A stretch of 64,000 nt of DNA, from NCBI GenBank assembly GCA_018267655.1, contig JAFDYB010000080.1, forward strand, positions 1 through 64,000, read 5' to 3'. This DNA comes from Bacteroidota bacterium. GTDB taxonomy: Bacteria; Bacteroidota; Bacteroidia; B-17B0; Aurantibacillaceae. The notes under the pieces are model-generated. The model did no database searches. It was not told the origin of the DNA and saw nothing but the letters and a program-made list of their open reading frames with translations. The number at the start of each line of letters is the position of its first letter. Positions within the stretch are counted from its first letter, which is position 1. Both the position numbers and the translations under genes were made by a program. Positions 47,819-56,519 of this stretch are shown piece after piece.

Positions 47819-48286
47819 ATGAAATTAAAGCCTTTTAGCGTAAAAACAGCAGTTGTTTTATTTTTAATTTTAAGCAATTTCTTAATTGCTCAACAAAATC
47901 CTATTACTTGGGCAACATTTTATAAAAGTGTTTCAGCAAACGAAGGCGAAATACTTATTACAGGCACTTTAGAAAAAGGCTGGCACACATATTCACAAAA
48001 AGTTAATGCAGATGGACCTATTGCAACATCTTTTACATTTGCGCCTCATGCAAACTATTCTTTAAATGAAAAAACGCAGGAAATTGGTATTCACGAGGAG
48101 TACGTAAAAGCATTTGACGCTAAAATTTCGGTGTTTAGTGGTAAAGCCGAGTTTGTACAAAAAATCAAATTAAAATCTAAACCCTCTAAGCCCTTTACAA
48201 TTCCTGTAAAAGTTGAATATATGTGCTGTAATGATGCCATGTGTTTACCTCCAAAAATAATTGATTTGCAGGTAATTATAAAATAA
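47819..48286 (+). CDS. stand-alone DsbD N-terminal-like domain protein
   Basis: 155 residues, exported (signal ending at IAQQ). It has the immunoglobulin-like fold of the DsbD alpha domain, with GWHTYSQ and the Cys-bearing YMCCNDAMCLPP segment that in DsbD accepts electrons from the membrane domain. It lies 31 bases before a complete DsbD that carries its own alpha domain, so it is an extra carrier or adaptor for passing electrons to a periplasmic client. Confidence 0.85.
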   Translation: MKLKPFSVKTAVVLFLILSNFLIAQQNPITWATFYKSVSANEGEILITGTLEKGWHTYSQKVNADGPIATSFTFAPHANYSLNEKTQEIGIHEEYVKAFDAKISVFSGKAEFVQKIKLKSKPSKPFTIPVKVEYMCCNDAMCLPPKIIDLQVIIK

Positions 48287-48317
48287 TGTTAATTTGCGTT
48301 GCTTAATTTTTTTTAAA

Positions 48318-50408
48318 ATGAAATTGATTTATTCCACACTATTTATAATTGTTTGCTCATTTTTATCATTAGCGCAACAATTGCCTGTTACCTGGAAACT
48401 TGAAACTAAAAAAATTAATGAATGTGAATATGAATTAGTGTTTAAAGCAAAAATTGAAAAAGAGTGGCATCTTTATTCACTAACTCGTACTTTTGGTGAT
48501 GGCGCGCCAAACCCTACTGAGTTTACATTTAAAAAAAATTCAACGTACGAATTAGTTGGAAAAGTTAAAGAATCGAAAACAAAAACAGATTACGATAAAG
48601 ATCTTGAACTTACCACTATTTACCATGAAAACGAAGGTAGTTTTACGCAACGCATAAAAGTTTTAAAAGCGGGTAAGGTAAAAATATCAGGCAAATATAG
48701 TTGGCAAACATGTAGCCATGGGCAATGCATATTTCCGCCGGCAGAAAATTTTGAATTTGAAGTAGAGGGTTCTCCAAAATGCGCTACGGAGCAATTAATC
48801 AGCAATGATACGATTTCAAAACAAACAAATGCGACTTGTGCTTGCGACTCTCAAGCAATTGTTACAATACTAAGTAACAGAAAAACTGTATTGCCGGATA
48901 GCGCATCTCAAAAAAATAATAAAGCCACAATTGTACAAAGCGACGAAAAGAAAAATGAAGATAAACAAGTTGCTGATGAATCATGGTGGTTGGTGTTTTT
49001 GAATGGTTTAGGCTGGGGGCTTGCGGCTGTTTTTACACCGTGTGTATTTCCGTTAATTCCTTTAAATGTGAGTTTCTTTTTAAAGCGAAGTGGCAATCCT
49101 AAAAAAGGTAGGCGCAATGCAATGATTTATGTGCTATCTATTATTTTAATTTTTCTGTTGCTGGGAACTATTATTAATTCATTAGTCGATTTAAACTCCT
49201 TATCAACCGGTGCACCTTTTAATTTAATTGTATTTGTATTATTGTTACTATTTGCTGCTTCGTTTTTAGGTGCTTTTGAAATAGTATTACCTTCAAAATT
49301 TGTAAATAAAATAGATCAAGGTAGCGAAAAAGGTGGTTTAATTGGCATCTTTTTTATGGCACTTACGCTTGTAGTAGTTTCATTTTCGTGTACGGGAGTA
49401 ATGGTGAGCAACGCATTAGTGTTAATTGGCAACGGTAGCTCATTTGGAGGACCAATAATAGCTTTATTTGGATTTTCGTTAGGCTTAGCATTACCTTTTG
49501 GTTTATTTGCATTGTTTCCGTCATATCTTTCAAAAGTTCCAAAAAGCGGCGGATGGCTCAATACAATTAAAGTAACATTAGGGTTTATTGAATTAGCCTT
49601 AGCGCTAAAATTTGCTTCAAACGTTGATTTAGTTTACCAATTACATATATTAACACGCGAGGTTTTTGTTGCTTTATGGATAGCAATTTTTGCACTGCTT
49701 ACACTTTATTTATTAGGCTTTTTTAAAACTTCACACGACTCACCTGTAAATTTTCTTTCTGTAACACGTATTATGTTTGCAACATTAAGTTTATTTGTAA
49801 CACTTTATTTATTACCAGGCTTGTGGGGCGCACCTTTAAAAATATTTAGTGGGGTTTTGCCTCCTATTGATTATTCTGAATCGCAGGGGCAAACAACCTC
49901 ATTTAGTGCACCTTCTCAAACAGCACAAACAAATACTAAAGAAAATGCTGATATGAAGGTTAGCAAAACGGGTATTATTCATTTTGAAAATGAATATGAA
50001 AAAGCTTTGGCTTACGCTCAAAAAGTAAATAAACCATTGTTAATTGATTTTACCGGCAGGGCTTGTGCCAATTGCAGAAAGACTGAAGATTTTATTTGGA
50101 CAGACCCAAGAGTAAAATCAATTTTAAATGAAAAAGTGGTTTTAGTATCGCTTTATGTTGACGAGCGAATTGATTTGCCAAAAGAAGAGATTAAAACTGT
50201 AAAATGGCTCGACAAAGATTTTGAAATTACAACTGTTGGTGATAAATTTAAGTTCATGGAGTTTAGCAGATATAAAGAAATTGCACAGCCTTTATATATT
50301 ATAGTTGATAAAAACGAAAAAACACTAGTGGGACCAAGAGGCTATAAATCAAGCGTAGAAGAGTATATAAATTGGTTAAACGAGGGCGTTGAGAAATATA
50401 ATAAGTAG
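48318..50408 (+). CDS. dsbD: thiol:disulfide interchange protein DsbD
   Basis: About 696 residues. Signal peptide, N-terminal alpha domain (about 20-150; EWHLYSLTR and SWQTCSHGQCIFPPAE with its Cys pair), a linker, eight membrane helices of the CcdA/DsbD type with redox Cys in AVFTPCVFPLIPL and VSFSCTGVMV, and a C-terminal thioredoxin domain with CANC in DFTGRACANCRKTED. It moves reducing power from cytosolic thioredoxin to the periplasm. I chose the ATG at 48318 over the TTG at 48294 because it begins the signal peptide. It forms a pair with the preceding gene. Confidence 0.95.
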   Translation: MKLIYSTLFIIVCSFLSLAQQLPVTWKLETKKINECEYELVFKAKIEKEWHLYSLTRTFGDGAPNPTEFTFKKNSTYELVGKVKESKTKTDYDKDLELTTIYHENEGSFTQRIKVLKAGKVKISGKYSWQTCSHGQCIFPPAENFEFEVEGSPKCATEQLISNDTISKQTNATCACDSQAIVTILSNRKTVLPDSASQKNNKATIVQSDEKKNEDKQVADESWWLVFLNGLGWGLAAVFTPCVFPLIPLNVSFFLKRSGNPKKGRRNAMIYVLSIILIFLLLGTIINSLVDLNSLSTGAPFNLIVFVLLLLFAASFLGAFEIVLPSKFVNKIDQGSEKGGLIGIFFMALTLVVVSFSCTGVMVSNALVLIGNGSSFGGPIIALFGFSLGLALPFGLFALFPSYLSKVPKSGGWLNTIKVTLGFIELALALKFASNVDLVYQLHILTREVFVALWIAIFALLTLYLLGFFKTSHDSPVNFLSVTRIMFATLSLFVTLYLLPGLWGAPLKIFSGVLPPIDYSESQGQTTSFSAPSQTAQTNTKENADMKVSKTGIIHFENEYEKALAYAQKVNKPLLIDFTGRACANCRKTEDFIWTDPRVKSILNEKVVLVSLYVDERIDLPKEEIKTVKWLDKDFEITTVGDKFKFMEFSRYKEIAQPLYIIVDKNEKTLVGPRGYKSSVEEYINWLNEGVEKYNK

Positions 50409-50803
50409 CCGTGCGAAAGATATAAGGGAAATAAATAAGGTGAAATTTCAAAAATTATTTATAGTAAACAAATTCTAATTACACATCTTCAAACTAATCT
50501 GCACTTAGTATTGCCTGCACTAAAATCAATCCTTGATTTATACCAAGTACAGATATATTGTAGCTCAATCTACTTGTTATTTTTCGTTTATACTTTCTCG
50601 AAAAATATTTCCGTAAGCATTGCTACACAAAGATTTTTTTCGTTATCCAAACAAAAACCGCCTAAGTATCTTTAGACTGAAATATATTTGAACTTGGTAT
50701 AATTTGCTTCAGCTAAAATTAAACGAAAAAATCCATTAGATTCTCTCGCAAAAAACAAATAAGTTAATTAAGCAAAGTAATTTCTGTATTAAAAATTGGA
50801 TTT
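50409..50803. other. gene-free stretch with an inverted-repeat element
   Basis: No open frame worth calling. It contains a small hairpin, AAATCAA/TTGATTT, around 50523-50539 and the terminal-inverted-repeat element at 50539-50701. Confidence 0.6.
50539..50701. mobile_element. possible MITE-like element with terminal inverted repeats
   Basis: The left end (50539-50560, starting TATACCAAGTACAG) and the right end (50679-50701, whose reverse complement starts TATACCAAGTTCAA) match at about 19 of 22 positions, enclosing roughly 118 bases with no gene. A related end is found at 27971-27998 and a shorter one at 16261. I see no clear target duplication beyond a possible TA within the ends. A structured RNA or repeat extragenic palindrome is an alternative. 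Confidence 0.5.
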
Positions 50804-51334
50804 TTAAACGTCTTTCTTTTCAATATGCTTCTCAACCGCTGTTTTAGCACTTTCATACATTTTTTGAATAGTTTCTTTTCCAAAAGGCTCTGCATCTGTG
50901 CTTCTAATGTCTTCAATGCTATATTCAACGGCGCCGGCTTTCAAGTTATACAGAAAGTGAAATTCAGGTTTGGTTATTTCACTCTCCCACAATATGCCAT
51001 TAGGCTCATCTGTAACAAATGATTTAAATTTATTTACCTCATCGTCTTTAATTTCAGCCTTTTTCGCATTTATATCTGCAGCTTGCTCATTTATGGTAAC
51101 CGCAAAATTTGTTCCTACTTTAATATCTAATGCGCCTGAACTTTGCTCACTAATTGTGAGTTTTGCCTTTGATGTATCCGGTATGTATAGCACAAAGTGT
51201 TTTCCGTATTTGTTTAAATCTAATACGTTCATTCCTTCCGGTGCTTTAATTTCAGCATTTTGTTTTTTATCACCACACGAAATTAGTAACAGTGCAGATG
51301 CAGCTATAACTGCGACATTTGTAAATATTTTCAT
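50804..51334 (-). CDS. lipoprotein of unknown function
   Basis: 176 residues with a lipoprotein signal peptide (ASALLLISCGDKK; lipobox Cys about residue 20). The rest is a soluble alpha/beta domain with no recognised motif: FVLYIPDTSKAKLTI, a central acidic/Lys helix and an amphipathic C-terminal helix (FGKETIQKMYESAKTAVEKH). Probably anchored to the outer or inner membrane facing the periplasm. It follows the repeat-containing gap and lies downstream of the MORN-repeat gene on the same strand. Confidence 0.75.
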   Translation of the reverse strand: MKIFTNVAVIAASALLLISCGDKKQNAEIKAPEGMNVLDLNKYGKHFVLYIPDTSKAKLTISEQSSGALDIKVGTNFAVTINEQAADINAKKAEIKDDEVNKFKSFVTDEPNGILWESEITKPEFHFLYNLKAGAVEYSIEDIRSTDAEPFGKETIQKMYESAKTAVEKHIEKKDV

Positions 51335-51387
51335 AGTTGTATTAAATAAAGTTTAAATATAGCTTTTTTAGGAATAATTCAATAAAA

Positions 51388-52278
51388 TTATTTCTCAATT
51401 ACTCCATCGCCTTGATAAATACCATTTTTATAAATGGCTACTCGGGTCAATATCCCATTTTCGTTGTATATAAAAGCTTTGCCAGACATCAATACGTTAT
51501 TTACAAAGTCTCCGTCTTTAGTTACTTGTTTATCTTTATTATAAAGTACGTGATGTCCATTTAATACAGTAGGTGCTTTACCAACTGTTGCCAAGGTTTC
51601 GTCTTTTGAAACAGTGGTTTTTACAGTAGTTTCTTGTTTTACAATCTCGGTATGTTTTGGTAACTCTTTTTTAGCATCAAAGGTTTTAATAGAAGCAACA
51701 TCTACATCACCATTATTAAAAGTTTTTTCGGCTTTTTTATCTCCGTTTTCGTAGTATTCGTTAATAACGCCGGTTTCTTTTCCGTTGGTAAAATTTCCTT
51801 TTACAGCTACTTGCCCATTTTCATAATGGTACACTTGTTCACCCTCTCTTTTGCCGGTTTGGCTGTAATTAAATTCGTGTTGTACTTGTCCATTATCGTA
51901 GTACTGTTTTAAGGCACCAACCCATTTATTGCCTTTCCACTCACCTTCTTCTTGCACTTTTCCGTTTTCAAAATAAAGTACGGCATGCCCATCGGCTCTG
52001 CCATTGTTAAAGTTTACTTTACTTTTTACGTTGTTATTGCAGTAATACTCTAACCATAAACCTGTTTTTCTATTTTCTTTATAAGAACCCTCTTCGGCTT
52101 TTTGGTTGATAGAATAGCATGTGTTGGGTTTGTGTTTGCCGTAAAGCACCCATTTACCTTGCTTTCTACCGTTTACGTCCACATAATTTAATGTATCTTT
52201 TCCGTTTAATTCAAACGTTTGAGCATTTGTGTTTATACTCAAAAATAATATCAATAATGGAGTTAACATAGGCTTCAT
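51388..52278 (-). CDS. exported MORN/YwqK-repeat protein
   Basis: 296 residues with a signal peptide (LLILFLSINTNAQ). It is a series of about eight MORN-like repeats of about 23 residues with the pattern YENGxxxxEGxxxNGKxxG (VLYFENGKVQEEGEWKGN, VYHYENGQVAVKGNFTNG). Such proteins are often labelled YwqK-like antitoxins in databases, but without a toxin partner here that name means little. The periplasmic or surface function is unknown. Confidence 0.82.
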   Translation of the reverse strand: MKPMLTPLLILFLSINTNAQTFELNGKDTLNYVDVNGRKQGKWVLYGKHKPNTCYSINQKAEEGSYKENRKTGLWLEYYCNNNVKSKVNFNNGRADGHAVLYFENGKVQEEGEWKGNKWVGALKQYYDNGQVQHEFNYSQTGKREGEQVYHYENGQVAVKGNFTNGKETGVINEYYENGDKKAEKTFNNGDVDVASIKTFDAKKELPKHTEIVKQETTVKTTVSKDETLATVGKAPTVLNGHHVLYNKDKQVTKDGDFVNNVLMSGKAFIYNENGILTRVAIYKNGIYQGDGVIEK

Positions 52279-52414
52279 TTTTGTAATGGTTTGAAGTTAT
52301 AGAAGTAAAGTTATAAAAACAAGAAATCTTTTCAAAATAAGACATAAACACTTTATTAACAACGAGTTATAATTTAGACGAATTACTCTAAAACTTCGAT
52401 TAATTGAGGGTAAT

Positions 52415-53629
52415 TTAAAGAACTTCGTTTGCAAATAAAATGGAGCTGTCGCCATAGCTTAAAAATCTATAGTTATGCTCTAAAGCGAATTGATAAATTT
52501 TTTTCCAATTACTGCCAACAACAGCACTAACTAAAAGTAAAAGCGTGCTTTTGGGTTGATGAAAATTAGTAATTATAGCCTTAGCTACTCGCAGTTTATA
52601 ACCCGGTAAAATAAGTATTTGCGTTTGACACATAATTTTTAATACATTGTTTTTTTTCATCCAATATAAGAGTGCGTTTAAGCTTTCGTTTAACGTGTAT
52701 TGTTGGGGCAATTGATAAGCCTCCCATTGTGTTATTTTTAGTGCATTTATATCAAATGTGGAATTTAAAATTGCTTTAACTCCCATCCAATAAAGGGTTT
52801 CGAGTGTTCGTAACGAAGTAGTTCCAACTGCTATAATTGGAGTAAAGTTTAATAGCGATTCAATAAATTTAAAATCTGCTTCAAGCCACTCTGCATGCAT
52901 TTCGTGTTCATTTATATTATTTGCTTTAACGGGTTTAAATGTGCCGGCACCAACGTGTAAAGTTACATAACCTGTGGTTATTTTATTTTGTTTTAAATCT
53001 TGAAAAACTTTTTCGGTAAAGTGAAGTCCTGCGGTGGGAGCTGCTACCGACCCTTTGTGCTGTGCATATATAGTTTGGTAGCTGTTATCATCTTTAACTG
53101 TTGCTTCTCTTTTTAAGTAGGGTGGTATAGGGAGGCTGCCTAATTTCTCTAAAACCTCGGCAAATGTAAGATTGTTGTTACTCCAATTAAATTCAATTTC
53201 TATAAAATTAATTGATCGCTGAATAATAGAGGCTTTTAATTCTATATTTTTAGCTGCGAGTGTTAAAGACGGCTCTTTCCATTTTTTTAAATTACCTACC
53301 AGGCAATGCCATTTAATATTGGCTGTTTTACTCATTGCCGAACTTATATCGTTATAATAGGGCGGAGATTCTAAACAAAATATTTCAATGGTATGATTTG
53401 AAGATGTTTTAAAAATTAAGCGCGCTTGCACAACTTTAGTATTATTAAAAACGAGCATGCTATTTTTAGGTAAAACGGCACTCAAATTACTAAAGGTTGT
53501 TTGAGTAATTTGTTGGTTTTTATAAATTAAAAGTTTTGATTGGTCGCGTTGTTCAAGCGGAAACTTGGCTATTTTTTCGTCAGGTAAATCATAATCAAAA
53601 TCCTTAATTTCTACATCAAAAAAACTCAT
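52415..53629 (-). CDS. queA: S-adenosylmethionine:tRNA ribosyltransferase-isomerase
   Basis: Makes epoxyqueuosine in tRNA during queuosine synthesis. At 404 residues it is longer than E. coli QueA (356). Family motifs are present: FPLEQRDQSKLL, MLVFNNTKVVQARL, APTAGLHFTEKV, VTLHVGAGTFKPVK and ITNFHQPKSTLLLLVSA. Its ATG overlaps the stop of kdsB (ATGA), so it is translationally coupled to a lipopolysaccharide gene. Confidence 0.95.
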   Translation of the reverse strand: MSFFDVEIKDFDYDLPDEKIAKFPLEQRDQSKLLIYKNQQITQTTFSNLSAVLPKNSMLVFNNTKVVQARLIFKTSSNHTIEIFCLESPPYYNDISSAMSKTANIKWHCLVGNLKKWKEPSLTLAAKNIELKASIIQRSINFIEIEFNWSNNNLTFAEVLEKLGSLPIPPYLKREATVKDDNSYQTIYAQHKGSVAAPTAGLHFTEKVFQDLKQNKITTGYVTLHVGAGTFKPVKANNINEHEMHAEWLEADFKFIESLLNFTPIIAVGTTSLRTLETLYWMGVKAILNSTFDINALKITQWEAYQLPQQYTLNESLNALLYWMKKNNVLKIMCQTQILILPGYKLRVAKAIITNFHQPKSTLLLLVSAVVGSNWKKIYQFALEHNYRFLSYGDSSILFANEVL

Positions 53630-54378
53630 TGTGCAATACCCATCAATTTAATAACTTTTTCAATGTCTTGTGGCGTATCAATACAATGGCTATCGTAAGT
53701 TGTTTCAACGCATTTTATTTTAAAGCCATTTTCGAGCCACCGGAGTTGCTCAAGCGATTCAGCTTTTTCTAAATTACTTTGTTGCAGAGAAGTAATTTTC
53801 TTTAAAATATCGCTGCGATAGGCATACATGCCAACGTGCCTATAAAATGGAAAATGTAAATGCCATTGCGATGGCTCAATTCCTTTAAGATGAGGAATAA
53901 CAGCGCGGCTAAAGTAAAGTGCGTTTGAGTTTGTGTCTAATGTAATTTTAACTTCGCCTGCATCAAATAACACTTCGCTTGAGTTACATTTAATCATTTG
54001 GGTTAAAATTTCGTTGTTACCGTTGCAGGCGTTTAATAGCGAGTTTATTTGTTGAGGGTCAAGAAAAGGTTCATCGCCCTGAATATTTAAAATATAATCA
54101 AAATGTTCGTTTAGCAGGGTATAAGCTTCATAACAGCGGTCGGTGCCACTTGGGTGCTTTTCAGAAGTAATAATAGCGTTAACACCAAGCGATTGGGCGT
54201 GGTTTTTTATCTCTTCGTTATCGGTTGCAACTATAATATTATGAAGCAATTGCGATTTTTTCGATTGCTCAATAACTCTTTGTAGCATAGTTTTTCCTAA
54301 GATTTTTGCTAAAGGTTTTCCAGGAAACCGGCTTGATGCATAACGGGCAGGAATAATGCCAAGAATTTTTTTGGACAT
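53626..54378 (-). CDS. kdsB: 3-deoxy-manno-octulosonate cytidylyltransferase
   Basis: Activates Kdo as CMP-Kdo for lipopolysaccharide inner-core synthesis. At 250 residues the length is normal. Motifs are IIPARYASSRFPGKPL (nucleotide binding), IIVATDNEEI, HPSGTDR, ILNIQGDEPFLDP and YFSRAVIPH. It is the first gene of a two-gene unit with queA. The upstream 60 bases separate it from the divergent DUF1571 gene and contain TATTTTTG elements. Confidence 0.96.
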   Translation of the reverse strand: MSKKILGIIPARYASSRFPGKPLAKILGKTMLQRVIEQSKKSQLLHNIIVATDNEEIKNHAQSLGVNAIITSEKHPSGTDRCYEAYTLLNEHFDYILNIQGDEPFLDPQQINSLLNACNGNNEILTQMIKCNSSEVLFDAGEVKITLDTNSNALYFSRAVIPHLKGIEPSQWHLHFPFYRHVGMYAYRSDILKKITSLQQSNLEKAESLEQLRWLENGFKIKCVETTYDSHCIDTPQDIEKVIKLMGIAQ

Positions 54379-54440
54379 ATTATTTTTGAAATATTAACGT
54401 ATTATTTTTGTATAAAATTGTATCTTCAAAAGTATAAAAA

Positions 54441-55316
54441 ATGTTGTTGCCGCAAAGATATTTTAAAAGCACTTTTATTGTTGTAATTATATGTACAATT
54501 TTTATTTTATTTAATTCATTTGCGCAAGTAAAAAATACTAATCCAAGTGCAGCTGCTTTACTAAAGCAAATGAATGATTCGATTGAAAACATTAAGTATT
54601 TACGTATGAAAATTCATGCGACTGAGCGTTTGGGTAAGGGCTTTAATTCATCTCATTCTGAAATTAAACTTCAAATTTTGCCGCGTAAAGTGTATTTTAT
54701 TAATCCCAAAAAGAAAATTGAAATACTACAAACCCCCGATTTGCCAAAAAATAAAGCTTTTGTAAAGCCTAACGGCTTTCCTTATGTAACCGTTATGCTT
54801 GATACTTATGGGAATTTAATGCGAAAAAATCAACATTACACCATTAACGAATTGGGTTTTGAATTTATTTCACGTTCTATATTGGCTACTATTTATAAAG
54901 ATAAGCATGGGATTAATAGTTTTAAATATGTAGGTAAATTATTAAAAAATGGATATAATTGTTTTGTGGTTGAGTATGAAAGCACAAATTTTGATTATTT
55001 TGATTATACTGCTGCAAGCCACGAAACAGTTACTTCAATTGCTTATAAATTAATTGTAAACGATTATTTATTGCGCTATAAAAATAATTTATTTAATGAT
55101 TTTGATTATTTAAAAAAGGGAACCGTGCTAAAGGTTCCAAATTTATATTGTAAAAAAGCAATTGTGTGTATAGACGAAAAATTAATGCTACCTATTTCAA
55201 TTAGTTTATTTGATGAGTTTGGGTTGCTTGAATCGTACGATTATACTGAAGTGATAAAGAATAAAAGCATACCAGATGAAGAGTTTAAAAAAGAGTTTAA
55301 AGGGTATAATTTTTAG
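54441..55316 (+). CDS. DUF1571 family exported protein
   Basis: 291 residues, exported (signal ending at NSFAQ). It matches the Bacteroidota DUF1571 family with a LolA-like outer-membrane sorting fold: KYLRMKIHATERL, then IKLQILPRKVYF and the NCFVVEYESTNFDY strands. Residues about 210-240 (NDYLLRYKNNLFNDFDYLKK and GTVLKVPN) read like a LysM motif, a usual feature of the family as far as I know. A -7-like TATTTTTG lies at 54403-54410. Role unknown. Confidence 0.8.
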   Translation: MLLPQRYFKSTFIVVIICTIFILFNSFAQVKNTNPSAAALLKQMNDSIENIKYLRMKIHATERLGKGFNSSHSEIKLQILPRKVYFINPKKKIEILQTPDLPKNKAFVKPNGFPYVTVMLDTYGNLMRKNQHYTINELGFEFISRSILATIYKDKHGINSFKYVGKLLKNGYNCFVVEYESTNFDYFDYTAASHETVTSIAYKLIVNDYLLRYKNNLFNDFDYLKKGTVLKVPNLYCKKAIVCIDEKLMLPISISLFDEFGLLESYDYTEVIKNKSIPDEEFKKEFKGYNF

Positions 55317-55319
55317 AAT

Positions 55320-56519
55320 TTAAAAATCTTTATACAATAAATATTTTTTTCTAATTACTTTATATTTTTCTATATCTTGTTTCCAAGAGGCTCTAATTTC
55401 GCGTTCAGATTTATTTTCTTTAATGTATTTTTGAAGTAAACTATCGCCTGCATGAAAGTTAAAATTTTTATCGAAAAAAGTAACTGATGTTAATTGGTTG
55501 TACATGTATTGAAGCCACGTTAAATTAATTTTTTTATCCAAACTATCGCTGCTATTTCTTAAATCTATTCCAAAACATTTTAAGTTTTTATACTTAGGGT
55601 TTGCGCTTAATTTTGTTTCGCGCGGTGTAAAATAAAAAGTAGTGTCTTTAAAATTAGGGTGCCCAATAGCCTGAAAGGGCATGTCTGTTCCACGTGCTAA
55701 GCTCACAATAGTTCCTTCAAATAAACCTAAGCTTGGATAAAGCAACACAGAGATATTATTTGGTAAATTTGGCGATGGCTTAATTGGCAATTGATACGAG
55801 CAATTACGCCTGTACCCATCAATTGTAATAATTTTTAAATTACAGCTTAGGCCGTTTTTCAACCACTTTTCACCGTTCACCATTTTGGCATATTCGCCAA
55901 TAGTTAAACCATATACTATTGGCACCGGGTGCAAACCTAAAAAACTTTTATAACTGTTTTGTAATATAGGACCATCAATATAAAAACCATTAGGATTGGG
56001 CCTATCAAGCACTATTAACTCTTTTTTATTTTCGGCGCAAGCCTCCATTACATAGCTTAGTGTAGAAATATAAGTATAAAATCGAACACCAACATCTTGA
56101 ATGTCAAAAACTACAACATCGATATTTTGTAACTGTTCATTAGTTGGTTTTTTGTTTTTGCCGTAGAGCGAAATTATGGGTAATTGAGTTTTATTGTCAA
56201 TTTCAGAGTTTACTTTTTCACCGGCTTCGATTTCTCCTCTAAAACCGTGTTCAGGACAAAAAACTTTTTTTACATTAATTTTTAATTTTAAAAGTGTATC
56301 AATTATTGAGGTACCATTAATTTGACCACTCGAATTGGTAACAACTGCAATTTGCTTTGATTTTAAGTGTGGCAGGTAAATACTTAATTTATTGGCGCCG
56401 CAAACAACAGAGTTGTATGGCAATACTTTAATTTGAGCGTAATTAGGCAAACAAATTACAGTGAAAAAAAATATCCAATTTATTTTTTTATTTTTGTTTT
56501 TAAATAAGCAAGTAAGCAT
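55320..56519 (-). CDS. NamZ-like (DUF1343) exported protein
   Basis: 399 residues with a signal peptide (INWIFFFTVICLPNYAQ). The DUF1343 family includes the exo-beta-N-acetylmuramidase NamZ, active on peptidoglycan fragments. Visible marks are IAVVTNSSGQ, VFCPEHGFRGEIEAGE, DIQDVGVRFYTYIST, VLDRPNPNGFYIDGP and SLGLFEGTIVSLARGTDMPFQAIGHP. It likely recycles cell-wall muropeptides in the periplasm. Its ATG (56519-56517) shares its first base with the TTG start of the divergent permease gene. Confidence 0.9.
   Translation of the reverse strand: MLTCLFKNKNKKINWIFFFTVICLPNYAQIKVLPYNSVVCGANKLSIYLPHLKSKQIAVVTNSSGQINGTSIIDTLLKLKINVKKVFCPEHGFRGEIEAGEKVNSEIDNKTQLPIISLYGKNKKPTNEQLQNIDVVVFDIQDVGVRFYTYISTLSYVMEACAENKKELIVLDRPNPNGFYIDGPILQNSYKSFLGLHPVPIVYGLTIGEYAKMVNGEKWLKNGLSCNLKIITIDGYRRNCSYQLPIKPSPNLPNNISVLLYPSLGLFEGTIVSLARGTDMPFQAIGHPNFKDTTFYFTPRETKLSANPKYKNLKCFGIDLRNSSDSLDKKINLTWLQYMYNQLTSVTFFDKNFNFHAGDSLLQKYIKENKSEREIRASWKQDIEKYKVIRKKYLLYKDF
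56489..56496 (+). promoter_or_regulatory. -7 element TATTTTTG inside the NamZ-like gene
   Basis: It matches TAnnTTTG 23 bases before the TTG start of the permease at 56519, placing the permease promoter within the first codons of the opposite-strand gene. Confidence 0.4.

Noticed and set aside
51388-52278. Toxin-antitoxin module (YwqK antitoxin)
   Set aside because: The label comes from MORN repeats only, the protein has a signal peptide and there is no adjacent toxin gene.
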